Origin: Bretschneidera sinensis
Lineage: Eukaryota; Streptophyta; Magnoliopsida; Brassicales; Akaniaceae
Assembly (NCBI GenBank): GCA_023935145.1
Contig: CM043698.1
Span: forward strand, 79,686,001 to 79,750,000
Direction: 5' to 3'
DNA length: 64,000 nt
Part shown: piece by piece, positions 36,026 to 46,437 of the stretch
How positions within the stretch are numbered: position 1 is the stretch's first letter
Layout: each line of letters begins with the position of its first letter
Program-made: the position numbers and the translations under genes
Notes under the pieces: model-generated
The model's database searches: none
What the model saw: the letters and a program-made list of their open reading frames with translations, nothing else
Told to the model about the DNA's origin: nothing

Positions 36026-37222
36026 ATCCCAAAAAAAGTTTTGTTGATGCCAAGATCTTCCATCTAGGAATGGAAAAGAGTAATAAATGTCCCTTATAGA
36101 AAAGGAATTAATTGATTTTTTCTTTGAATATATATCAGGGTGAGAATATTGCAGGAGCATGATTTATTTGAAACTGGACATATCCAAAACAGATTTTAAT
36201 TTCAATTATTATCTATTTAGTGTGTATTGCATAATCTACTACATGTATTTAAGTTGTAGAGGAGCTACACTCAATTTTTTAATACCAATGTAATACTGCT
36301 TAAAATGATAACATTTACTTTACATTATTTTTTTATTTGAGATAATTTTCTCGTTTTAAATTTGTTTATCAGATATTAATAAATCATGTTTTGACAGTTG
36401 TGCTACCCTAGCTATAAATTTTACCATATCGTAATTACAGATATAGAATGCTTGATCAAGAATTAAGCAATATAATGGGAAACTATAAATATTACCGGGA
36501 AACAAGAAAATAAAAGGGTAAAAATTGTAAAGTAAAGCCTACAGTATACATAAATTTTAATTATAAAGTGGTCCTCACAATATTTCAAAATTTAAAGAGT
36601 CCAAATCTATGTGCAAAAACAGTGTATAGGCTTTACTTCACAATTTTTATAGTAGATGAGTTGATCCCATCCATATTTATTACTATTCCTAACTAAATTT
36701 TTACTAAGTGCTATAAAAAGCTTACTTTACAAGGAAATATTGTTGTATTATATGCTATGAATGTCCTTCTTGAGGCAGCAAAAATGTTAAAAGTTCCAGA
36801 AAAAGAAGTTTGGTTGATGCCAAACATCCATCTAGAAATGGAAAAAGCAATAAATGTCCCTGAGAGTAAAGAAATTAATTGATTTAAAAAAAAATATAAA
36901 CTCAGATGTCAATATTGTCAAAACATGATTAATAAAAAAACGGACATATATATCCAAAGCAGATTTTAATTCCAATTATACACTAGTATTACAAAATGTA
37001 TCTCATGTTTATGAATGCCAGCATAATATTGCTTAAAATGATAAGACTACTTTATATCACTTTCTCCCTTCTTTTCTCTTTTATTTGGAGTAATTTTATC
37101 ATTTTAAGTTTATTTTTTATATTAATAAATCATGTTTGGGCAATTGAGCCACCCTAACTATAAATTTTACCTTTATTATAATTAATTACATAGAATACTT
37201 AATCTGGAATTAAGCAAACATA
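36026..37222 (+). repeat. Tandemly duplicated promoter region of the PMEI-like gene
   Basis: Two direct copies, about 36,026-36,480 and 36,800-37,225, share a series of landmarks in the same order: GTTGATGCCAA (36,042 and 36,812), CCATCTAGRAATGG, AATAAATGTCCC, GGACATAT..CCAAARCAGATTTTAATT, AATAAATCATGTTT, AACTATAAATTTTACC-like TATA region, AATTAAGCAA (36,461 and 37,208), and an ATG context TAATGG. Offset is 747-770 bp. The second copy leads into the broken PMEI-like gene; the first is followed by non-coding DNA, so either only the promoter was duplicated or the first coding part was lost. Confidence 0.75.
36519..36649. mobile_element. Short inverted-repeat element (MITE-like)
   Basis: The left arm TAAAAATTGTAAAGTAAAGC and right arm GGCTTTACTTCACAATTTTTA are inverted copies, about 22 bp with one mismatch. 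They enclose about 85 bp of AT-rich DNA. The ends abut TA, which suits a Tc1/mariner-type target duplication. It lies between the two promoter copies. Confidence 0.65.
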
Positions 37223-37727
37223 ATGGCTTCCTTTAGATACGCTACTCGTGTTTATTATTATCTTCTTCCTTTTCTAAAGATAATTTCGGTGATTATGATG
37301 ACGATGATGATAAGATTGGGAAGATATACAAGCAAAGCCTGGAAGAGGGCGCGTGCAAAAACTGCATAGATGGAGACGAGAGCAGAGGAGAATAGATGGA
37401 ATTCCAGAGTTGGCTCATTCAATGTTGTTTTGTATGTACACTGAAGTTGTGCATGGACATGAACAAGCTGCTTGAGCTAATTAGAAAGGGCCTCGGATCA
37501 TCATCTGGTCTAAACGAAATACTTGTAATTTGTAAAGACTTGTTGTTTTCAGCGGAGAATCATCTATGGGAGAGCATTACGATGGTAGAAGACACAAAAT
37601 ATATAGATGTGCATAGTGAACTGGAAAATGGTAGAGGGGACTTGTTTCGATGTATTAATGCATTTAGAGCACGTAGAGAAGTCCCTACTATTCCACCTGT
37701 TTTACTCAGTGAGATGGACCTTCTAAA

Positions 37728-38142
37728 TGTCACGGGCTGTAAGCTTAAGTCGCTAACTGTGCGGCCTTAGGTTTGGAAACACCTCCTTGGAATGCCTAAG
37801 TGAGCCTTCCTCTTAGCTATTCAATAGAACCGCCCTCGGAGCTAGACCCACTCAAAGAAAATAAGCCAACACAAGAGAATATGAGACAAAGCTAGAGAGC
37901 TTGCTATTGCTTGAATGATTGAATGATTTACAAGTGAGGGGGAGACCCCTTTATATAGGGAGAGTTCCCTTACATCCATGGCTAACATCTTGCGAAGTGT
38001 CACAATCCTACGGTACTATAAGTGTAGTACAAGTGTAGTATGGAAGTACAAGGTACTACCTTGTAGTGCACGTGTTGTAAAATGCTGTACATTACAATCA
38101 AGAAGTGTACTAGGAAACCCTCAAACATGCAGGTCGTGACAT
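37728..38142 (-). repeat. 3' LTR of the chromovirus
   Basis: Plus-strand ends are TGTCACGGGC and GGTCGTGACA, 415 bp. A polypurine tract, on the minus strand GAGTAGGGGAGAA, lies just inside at 38,143-38,155. Similarity to 40482-40884 is high, with scattered substitutions and one 12-bp difference in a GTGTAGTA tandem repeat. Confidence 0.9.
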
Positions 38143-38154
38143 TCTCCCCTACTC

Positions 38155-40400
38155 AATCTGGCAACGCCCTAGTCACACTCACGGCATGAAACTGGTCGAT
38201 CTTCGTCTGAAATTGCCATAAAGCCTCGGCTGGTTTTCAACAAGTTTCACTATCGGGTTGTCCCTTCCATTATATCAAGTACTCATGCCTCGGCTTATAA
38301 TTTTTCCGTCTCAAAACTCGGTCGGCCAGTATACTCTCAATATCTCGGTCAGAGGAGACCCTAACTCCTATAGGGGCTCGCTATAACTCACCTCGATCCG
38401 GATCATTTCGGTCTTCATGGAATGGTTTCAATATACTTACATGGAAGACCGGGTGCACCTTGAGCTTGGATGGTAGCTCAAGTTTGTAGGCCACATTGTC
38501 TACCCTCCTAAGAACTATAAAAGGCCTCTCATATCTGCGTACCAATGCCTTATGGATCCCCTTGGTGTGAAGTGCCGAATGTAGCTTCACAAGCATAAAA
38601 TACCCCACTTGGTAGAACACATCCCGTCTCTTACGATCAGCCCACTTCTTGGAATGCTTGGCTGCCTTGGCTGGTGGTTGAGTAGTAGATACCAACTCAG
38701 TCTCATGATCCACCTCTCTCTTAAGTGGGAGTTTCTTGGGTAATTCCGGAGGCATCACATCAACAAAGGACTCTAAAAGCTCAGGTACCTAAAGAGGAGT
38801 CTTTTCCTTGGACTCTAGGACCTCCTCAAGTTTCAAGGTTGCCAAGTATGTGACTGCATCCCTTCTCACCCCTTGGCTAGTTGGATTTTCGATAAAACCC
38901 TGTTAGCTTGGCTAGAGTCTCCTCTTACTGGCACGAGGCATTGGCACCGAGAATCGAGGATGCACACATAGTTGGCAAATAGTGCTAGCAAAGCATTAAT
39001 CCGATCAATGAAATCTAACCCAATTACAAAGTCATAATCATCAAGTGGGATTACCTCAAGAGTTTCTTTGCCTTTCCAATCTCTTAGTTGTAGCTCCACC
39101 CCTTGTGCTACACCCATTGTTGGAACTTCTTTGGAATTGACAGTCTTGATCCACCCATTGCCTTTCTCCACCTTAAGGCTTAATCTCTTAGACATTTCCT
39201 CGGACACAAAGAGATAGGAAGCCCCAATGTCTACAAGAGCACTAACCTTAGTGCCAGCCACCATGATGTCTGTAAATATAAGCCCATTCCACTTGCCAAA
39301 CCTTTTGGCTTTGATCGAGTTAAGCATGATAGAGCCAAGCCTGAGGGTATCTCTCTCCGTTTCCTCTCTTCCCTAGCAATGGCAGAGAGCTTGGTTCTTT
39401 TTGGGCAATCCTGTACTCGATGAGGACCCTCACATAAGAAGCATGCTAATTGCTCCTTCTTTTTGTCCCCTTCCTTGGCGGACTTCCACTTGTGAATGGG
39501 TGGTTTCCCTAGACCACCCTTTTGATACTTGTCTTTGTCTCCCTCACCTTTGCCCTCATTCTTTGAGGAGTCAAATTTCTCTTGTTTCTTGAACTCCACC
39601 AAAGATTCCGCCACGGACATGGCTCGGGTGAGGTCTTGGACACCCCTTCTTTGCAACTCTTGCTTGGCCCATGGTTTTAGACCATCCATGCAGGAGAAGA
39701 GAGCTTCCCTCTCTCCAAGATCAGAAATTTGGAGCATGAGTTCTGAAAACTCTCGCACATACTCCTATACTTCCCCACGTTGGGTGAGCCTTCGCAGTGT
39801 GGCTCGTGCCTCATCTTCCGCATACTCAGGATAAAACTGTTGGCGGAATTCCCTCTGGAATTCTTCCCACGTAACAATGGCAGCACTCGCACACCTACGT
39901 CATCACCACAATAAAGCAATATCAACAAGATACATAGAGGCTATGTTTACCTTAGATACGTCTTCCATGATGTTCATCACTCGAAAATATTGCTCCATCC
40001 CCCAAGAAAGTTGTCCACATCCTTTGCAGCTCGGATGCCCTTGAACTCCTTTGGCTTAGGCACATCCACCCTATGATTGGGTGTCATAACAAGTATACCA
40101 CCTACGAAGGTTGTTTTGCAAGCTGAGAGCTCTTCCAACTCTTCCCGCATAGACACCACCACGGCCTCAAGGGTGTCGTTCTTTTGCGTGAGCACATCTA
40201 TAGCCTCTTTGAGGGCACCTTGCATCGCTGCTTGGAGATCCTCCCTCATGGCGTTTAGCTCCTTGATGCTACCATCAGCACTCGAACTTGTCCCAAATTA
40301 CCCCCACGACTAACTCCACCTTAGCCAAGCGAGCATTCATGCTTGACATCACATCCTTTGAACTAGCCTTCTTGGTCGCCCTCCCTCAGGTCTCATGACC
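38155..40400 (-). pseudogene. Chromovirus gag-protease fused to integrase tail and chromodomain
   Basis: Minus-strand order: gag with LKEAIDVLTQKNDTLEAVV and DVPKPKEFKGIRAAKDVDNF (39,977-40,249); gag middle FSCMDGLKPWAKQELQRRGV and knuckle CFLCEGPHRVQDCP (39,231-39,758); protease ALVDIGASYLFVSEEM and VIGLDFIDRINALLA (38,866-39,327); the linker LPLKREVDHETELV that normally leads into RT; then immediately KKWADRKRRDV, VRRYERPFIVLRRVDNVAY and VHPVFHVSILKPFHEDRNDP of the integrase C-terminus (38,381-38,758); then a chromodomain (ILADRVLRRKNYKPRHEYLI, WKGQPDSET, PAEALWQFQ) down to about 38,160. The jump from linker to integrase tail is in frame. Stops and frame changes elsewhere show decay. Confidence 0.88.
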
Positions 40401-40481
40401 GTCATGAGCTGGGTTGTTAGCATCTGAAGCGGTCACCATCTCTTCTACAAAGTCTCAATGAACTTTTGCTTTGATACCACC

Positions 40482-40884
40482 TGTCACGGGCTGCAAGCTT
40501 AAGTCGCTAATCGTGCGGCCTTAGGCTCGGAAACACCTCATTGGAATGCCTAAGTCACCCTTCCTCTTAGTTACTCATGAGAACCGCCCTCGGAGCTAGA
40601 CCCACTCAAAGAAAATAAGCCAACACAAGAGAATATGAGACAAAGCTAGAGAGCTTGCTATTGCTTGAATGATTGAATGATTTACAAGTTAGGAGGAGGC
40701 CCCTTTATATAGGGAGAGCTCCCTTACATCCATGGCTAACATCTTGCCAAGTATCACAATCCTACGGTACTATAAGTGTAGTACGGAAGTACAAAGTACT
40801 ACCTTGTAGTGCACATGCTATACAATGTTGTACATTACAATCAAGAAGTTTACTAGGAAACCCTCGAACACGCGGGTCGTGAGA
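40482..40884 (-). repeat. 5' LTR of the chromovirus
   Basis: Plus-strand ends are TGTCACGGGC and GGTCGTGAGA; the last CA is mutated to GA. Length 403 bp. The PBS TGGTATCAAAGCA on the minus strand sits 2 bp inside at about 40,467-40,479. Confidence 0.9.
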
Positions 40885-40934
40885 TTGACCTTCTAAACAT
40901 CTCTATATTGTTGCCCGTTTTATGTTCAGTATGA

Positions 40935-42760
40935 TTACTAGCTAGTGGAGTAATTAATTAATTAATGGAGCTCCTTTTCGTTCTTTTTTTATTTAACTTG
41001 CATTTCATTTTTTTTTTTACAATGGTGATACAATCCTCCACGTAGTATTAATCAACACTAAATTAAGGGTTTCAAAGAAAATATATGTGGATTGAAATGA
41101 AATAATGAAATAAACATAAAATAATATTATATAAAACATATAAATAAATAAATAGTTTAAAAACTACTGCAATATGATGCCAAAAAAGTGCAAGCCACTA
41201 GAAGGGATAACACATATGGTTTGCTGGGGGCTGAAGGATACAATAAAGATATTGGACGGACTGGATGCCTGCCCTCGACTGAATCTCTGGTTCTGAATAC
41301 CTGGACTTGCTAGGAACCTAGAAGACACTAGGTCAGGGTTCAAAGTTTATCTTCAAAAGGTCACTTCGAAACTAAATTCAGTACAAAAGTTTATTGTAAA
41401 CTATATTTCAGAGAGAGTATTAGTTTTCGAACTTGAGTATATTATTATAATTTTCTTTTTATAGGGAAATGAGGGATGGAAAGCGTTTATGACAGATGAT
41501 CTGGATCGTCGGATGGAGAATTGATGAGAGTTTATAAAAAAATATATATTCTTGGTATCATTTTCTATACTGAAATATATGAACCATGAATGAAGAAAGG
41601 TATGCGAGAAAGGCATACTGGTTAGTGATTGCGAGGGTCCAATTCTGGACTGAAAGGGGCACCAAAGGTCTTCTCCTTTCCATCTCTTGGATGGATAGAA
41701 AGGGAAGGCAGAGCTTTTGGTTTTACTTTTTTCAATTTTTCAAAAAGTTTAACAATGACTATAGAGTGAAATTTTACCCACAACAGAAACCCCCCGATTC
41801 CTTGAACCACCTGAAGCTTAAAGTAGTTTTGGTCGTGAGTGCTCCTATCCTTTTTGTGAATTTTCTTCTAAGTTTTCGAACAAGATGGTTTGGTCTTCAA
41901 GATTTCTTCTCTAAGTATTTGCACATGTTGTTTCAATTTCCAAGAATCCCAACACACCGGCTGGGTCTTCAAGCTTTTCAAGTTCGTAAGTATCCGAACA
42001 TGTTGGTCTAGTCTTTGAGGGATCCTGTCGATTAGGTCTTCGAGCTTTAAGCTTATAAGTCTAAAAAAATCCAGCAAACAAAGTAAGGATGGAGATGGTT
42101 TTCTAAAGCCTCTAAAGTCGGGCCCTCAATTCGCACAGACGGGGCGTGAAGATGGTTTGATCAGCGGAAGGCGATGAACTTAGTGCCGAAATGTAGATCT
42201 TATTGAGCTGATTCCAATAGTACTTGGAATACATTTTTTCAACCATCGATTGATCCAATATCGTAAAAAAATTTTAGAAGTTAAAAAATCAAATCAATAA
42301 ATTTATTAAATTATCTAATTACTCTTATATTAATTTAAGATAAATTTGAATTCTTAAAGTTAGTTGCATCATCTAATCATCAATGACGAAATGAAAAAGA
42401 ATACCTAATGAAAAACGTTCAATCCTTTTGAAGATCTGGTAACACACAACTAGATAGTGCAATTAATGACAATCATTATTATTCTCATTATTGGTTTCTG
42501 AAAGACACAAAAGTGCATTTGAAAGTGTTTAATAAAATGTTGTTTATTTGGAAATTTTTTTGCCTAAACACTGATTCATGAGAGACACATGGTCTATTTT
42601 ACTATTAATTAGTATGAGAAAAGAGAGAAAAAAAAAGATAATTTATTTTCATTTAAGGATGAGATGAACCTTTGTACTATGTATCTATCATGAACCTATA
42701 TTAGACAAAAAAATTTCGTTTATTTGACAAGCGATATTACCAAAGTATGATATAATAATT
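40935..42760. other. Intergenic DNA with an unclassified repeat
   Basis: Between the two PMEI loci. A higher-GC block (about 41,220-42,260) includes an open frame at 41,586-42,011 (141 codons) with no recognisable domain. It also has imperfect tandem units carrying GGTCTTCAAG and a CATGTTG-type end (about 41,888, 41,961 and 42,032). Its right part (42,110-42,290) is distantly similar to 62,440-62,610, sharing CCCTCAATTC, CGGAAGGCGAT and CAATAGTA in the same order. This may be a decayed LTR, but I could not define ends. Confidence 0.4.
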
Positions 42761-43010
42761 TCTGAGCAAAATGATTTTAATTAACAAAATTATTTTAATA
42801 TATATAATTAATTTTATCATTTTAAGCAATATTAATTACTCTCACAGTAGGAAGGCATGCTTTCGAAATATATTTATTCTCTTTTATTACACCAAAATTA
42901 TTGAAAATCCAGAAAAAAAAAGTCGTCCAGGAAAGAATCATTTAATTGTGTATCTTTGTAAGGAAAGAAGGTCTATAAAGAGGAAATAAACGCAAACAAA
43001 TTCTTTCCTT

Positions 43011-43031
43011 TATATATATATATATATATAT
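43011..43031 (+). promoter_or_regulatory. TA-repeat serving as probable TATA region of the PMEI gene
   Basis: A (TA)10 run lies 53 bp upstream of the ATG at 43,084 and is followed by TTTGTCTCTTGTG. It is the only TATA-like sequence near the gene. Its repeat nature makes the exact start of transcription uncertain and possibly variable between individuals. Confidence 0.4.
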
Positions 43032-43083
43032 TTGTCTCTTGTGCCGACCAGAGATAACAATTGAAACTTTGAGTTGGGCAAAG

Positions 43084-43635
43084 ATGATTTCCTTTGTGAT
43101 TATCTTAATCTGTCTTTCTCAAATTCTCTCATTCATTCCTCTACAAACCCCCAAATTATTTGTTGAGGCAGATGATGCATTTGTGGTTAAAAAGATATGC
43201 AGCCAAACCTTGGAGCCAGAAGCGTGCATAAATTGCATATTAGGGGACACTAGTAGAGGCACGAGTGAGATTCAAGACTTGACATATTCAGCATTGTTTT
43301 GTATGTATTCTCAAGCAGAATATGGGCATGAGCTTGCGGATCAACTTTCTCAAAACTCAACAGAAATTTGTCTCAAACGACCTCTCAAATTCTGTACAGA
43401 TGTTCTTTTTACAGCCGCAAATAGTCTTTGGGATGCCCTTTCTATGATTGAGAGTTCAGAATATGTAAAAGCACATGTTTGTTCGGAGTTTGCAAGATGG
43501 AAATTGTTTCAATGTGTCAATGCATTTCGAAAGTATGCCAGTTTTACTGTCCCGGACAAGCTGCTGGAATATATAGTCTTGGCCAAACGTCTCTCTGATG
43601 TTGCTCATGTACTTTTCGCTCGTTTAATCACTTAA
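43084..43635 (+). CDS. Plant invertase/pectin methylesterase inhibitor (PMEI)-like secreted protein
   Basis: A single-exon protein of 183 residues. Residues 1-20 (MISFVIILICLSQILSFIPL) form a signal peptide. The mature part is a mostly helical PMEI domain: Cys39 and Cys48 in KKICSQTLEPEAC give the first conserved disulfide (eight residues between), and Cys104 and Cys144, in LKFCTDVLFTAANSLWDALS and LFQCVNAF, fit the second. Extra cysteines are at 51, 73, 96 and 133. Such proteins bind pectin methylesterases or invertases in the cell wall and block them; the target cannot be told from sequence. An in-frame ATG at 43,039 would add 15 residues ahead of the signal peptide, so 43,084 is preferred. 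A broken paralogue lies upstream at 37,223-40,934. No obvious defect is seen. Confidence 0.82.
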   Translation: MISFVIILICLSQILSFIPLQTPKLFVEADDAFVVKKICSQTLEPEACINCILGDTSRGTSEIQDLTYSALFCMYSQAEYGHELADQLSQNSTEICLKRPLKFCTDVLFTAANSLWDALSMIESSEYVKAHVCSEFARWKLFQCVNAFRKYASFTVPDKLLEYIVLAKRLSDVAHVLFARLIT

Positions 43636-44105
43636 ATGCAACATGGTTATTTAGATTTATTATTTTCGCCTCTTTTTTTTTGGTTCTTCTAATAATTGTT
43701 TTGTTTCCAGTTAATTAAGAGGGTGATGATATATGAGCCTATACAATGTAGACATCAAAGAGAGGATATATGCTACATAGCATATTGTTGGAAAGTACTT
43801 ATTCGTGGGTGTCATCTAGCTTAACTGATAAAGTCATTTATCATTATACAAAAAGATTATGTATTAAATCCTACTCACAACAAAGATAGTTGTGTAGCTT
43901 ATAGGTCCAATGAGTTTTCTTTAGAAAAAAAGCCCTATTCCACAAAAACACTAAGTAAAAGTAATAAAGCAAAGGCTAAATTACTATTTTAGTCTTATAA
44001 GTTACAATTATTTAGTGAATTTGATTTTGTTCATACATCTTTCATGGTTCTAATAAGATCCTACAACTTCTAGCTAGCAATTATTTAATTAAGTCTTTCG
44101 GTTAG
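43636..44105. other. 3' flank of the PMEI gene and intergenic DNA
   Basis: AT-rich sequence up to the next Gypsy LTR. It probably contains the 3' UTR of the PMEI gene; the poly(A) site is not evident. Confidence 0.4.
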
Positions 44106-46351
44106 TGTAATACCCGTACCCTTAATATATGGGTAAATAAGTAATTTGAATAACATATTGAAATTATACATGCATACATAATGATTGAGAAGTTAAATTT
44201 GAAAGAATTTGTGAAGAAAAATGTTGAATGAGATTGAAAGTTGAATTTGAAATAATATTTAAGAAAGATGTTGAATACTTTTATTTGAAAAGAGTTAAAA
44301 ATTTTACAAAGAAAAAAGTATAAATTTTTTTGAAAGAAAGTTAGAAATTTTTTCAAAGTTTAAAGGTTGGATCAGTTGACCGGTGACCCAACCGATCAGC
44401 TAGTGGGGTGACCGATCGGCTGGTGATGAAAATGACTTTTTGGTAATTTTTTTTATAGAAAGGAGGCCGGCTGGTGGGGAACTGATCGGCTGATCGGTCG
44501 ACTGTGATGAACTGATCGGTTGGCAACCGACAAGTGGGTCAAGTGGCAAACTTGTAATTTTGCTTAAATGTTCAACCGGTCGATCGGGTAGCCAACCAAA
44601 AATTTTCTTATAAAAATGATTCGAGAAGTTAGAAAACATTTTCAAACGTTTGAAACTTGAATTCTTTCTCTAAAAATCACTCACTCTCTAGAAAAGCTCT
44701 CAAATACTCAGAAATTGAAGGATTTCATAATCCTGACTTTGAAATTATTCAATTTACGGAAGAAATTCAAGAATTTCGGAAGAAAAACTTTGAAAAGGTA
44801 AAGTTATGACTTTGATTATAAGAAGTTCAAATTTGAAGACTTGTTCTTCTACCTTTCCTAAAAAGAGAATTTGAATTTGGATTTAAACTAAAAATAAAAG
44901 GATTTTGTTGAAATCTTTGAAATTGAGAAAGATAAACATACATACATGAAATCAAACCATATAGAAATTTAAAGTATGAGGTAAAGAAATTAATGAATAT
45001 GTTATGATTAGGTGGTGAAGGTCAGCAATCTGAAGAAATTACTGAGAAGAGCATGAAAAGAAAATGTGGTGGTCCACAAGTAGTTTCAAGTGCTATGTGG
45101 TGAGTTAAATTTACTATTAGTAAACGAGACAAGCATGAAAAACTACATAAAATTTGGATTAATAACAATATGAGATAATTATTGAAATATATTATGAATA
45201 TGCTGATTTAATGAAATATATGTGATGATTGGATGATTAAATAAGAAATATGAATATATGATATGTTTGAAAACGAATATATGAGAATTTAATGAGATTA
45301 TATCCTCGAAAGGATAAAGATATAGAAATTAATAATATATATATATGATTTGACATATATGATGACATGGAAGTTTTAATGAAAGACAATGATTTTCGAA
45401 ATTGTATGATGTTATGATATGTCTGTTTGCATGTTATTGTTCATATGTATAAAGAGAAGACTAGTACCATGGCTGGTCTGGATGAAACACGTCAACATGT
45501 GGGAAGACATTCCCAGAAGTTATACCAAAGATTGGTATTGATGACCCATACGTTGACAGTATGGAGATGAAATGATGTGAAAGAAAGATATAAATAAAAT
45601 GATGAGAAATAAAGATATGAAATGATGAAAGAGGTTGTGGATGCATTCACATTTATTTTAACTATTGAGATGCTAAGACATCAATTTTTTTATGAAAGTA
45701 TTGACGATGTGAATATGATTTTCATGATGAGATAATTATGATAAAAAGTTGTTGAATCTAATATTATTATGATTTTTATAGAATGACTATTATGTTGTTT
45801 GATTGAACATCATGATGAGGTAATTATGATAAAAATATAATAGAAGATATTGATAATACTATCAAAGATGATAGGTATAAATTGATTGAAATATATGAGA
45901 TGAAATTAAATTTGAAATATATATGTTGATAAATAATATAATATGAGAATTGATAGATGAATAAAGTATTGAATTATGATTGAGATTTAAATTCTGACTA
46001 GAAGTATACAAATAGAATACTTCTAGTAAATTGAATTCACCAAGTTTATGAAGCTCACTACTTAATATTAATTGTTTCAGGTTGCAGGCAGAACCAAAAG
46101 ATTTTACCTTGAGACTAGAGTAAGAACCTAGGTAAGTCTGCGTGATTGGCGTCCTCAGATAGTATAAGAAAGAAAGAAAAGGAAAAAAAAACTTTGAGAA
46201 AGATAAATGTATATTCATATTGTAAATATTTGAATATGTTGCAAGTATTTTCATATGATGATGTTTTAGTTGTTGAATATATGCGTCGTGTTTTGATCTT
46301 AAATGCAACGACACCACATCAGAGAAATCTCACTCGGGATAGGTCGTTAGA
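44106..46351 (+). repeat. 5' LTR of second Gypsy element
   Basis: Starts TGTAATACCCG and ends CGTTAGA (expected CGTTACA), 2,246 bp. The stretch 44,370-44,600 is dense in short palindromic motifs such as CCGATCGG, GGTCGAC and CCGGTCGATCGG. Confidence 0.9.
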
Positions 46352-46355
46352 ATTT

Positions 46356-46368
46356 TGGTATCAGAGCC
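46356..46368 (+). other. Primer-binding site of second Gypsy element
   Basis: TGGTATCAGAGCC directly after the 5' LTR, matching initiator methionine tRNA and the nested element's PBS. Confidence 0.9.
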
Positions 46369-46437
46369 ATAGGTTTTATGATTCTGTAGACAGCATAAAA
46401 CATAAGAAAGTAAAAGATTAAAATAAATTATATTGTA

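Larger units (their letters stand above)
37728..40884 (-). mobile_element. Internally deleted Gypsy chromovirus inserted in the PMEI-like gene
   Basis: Two short LTRs of 415 and 403 bp flank a 2.3-kb internal region read on the minus strand: PBS, gag with CCHC, aspartic protease, the very start of the RT region, then directly integrase C-terminus and chromodomain. RT core, RNase H and integrase core are missing, so it could only move with help. Flanks TGGACCTTCTAAA and TTGACCTTCTAAA match at 12 of 13 bases, longer than the usual 5-bp duplication. Confidence 0.9.
37223..40934 (+). pseudogene. PMEI-like secreted inhibitor gene, broken by frameshifts and a retrotransposon
   Basis: A paralogue of the intact gene at 43,084. 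The start MASFRYATRVYYYLLPFLKI is in one frame, while KIYKQSLEEGACKNCIDGDE, matching KICSQTLEPEACINCILGD of the intact copy, is in another and hits TAG at 37,393-37,395. From 37,396 an open frame continues through GLNEILVICKDLLFSAENHL, WESITMVEDTKYIDVHS and LFRCINAFRARREVP, typical of the second half of a plant invertase/PMEI domain. At 37,727 it is interrupted by a chromovirus. Beyond it, DLLNISILLPVLCSV ends with TGA at 40,932-40,934. It would have been a cell-wall enzyme inhibitor; it is dead now. Confidence 0.85.

Noticed and set aside
39401..39834. Plus-strand ORFs of 63 and 101 codons
   Set aside because: Antisense shadows of the chromovirus gag on the minus strand.
41586..42011. 141-codon plus-strand ORF
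   Set aside because: No recognisable domain; it lies in a block with imperfect tandem repeats and probably repeat-derived DNA, so it is described only as part of the intergenic region.
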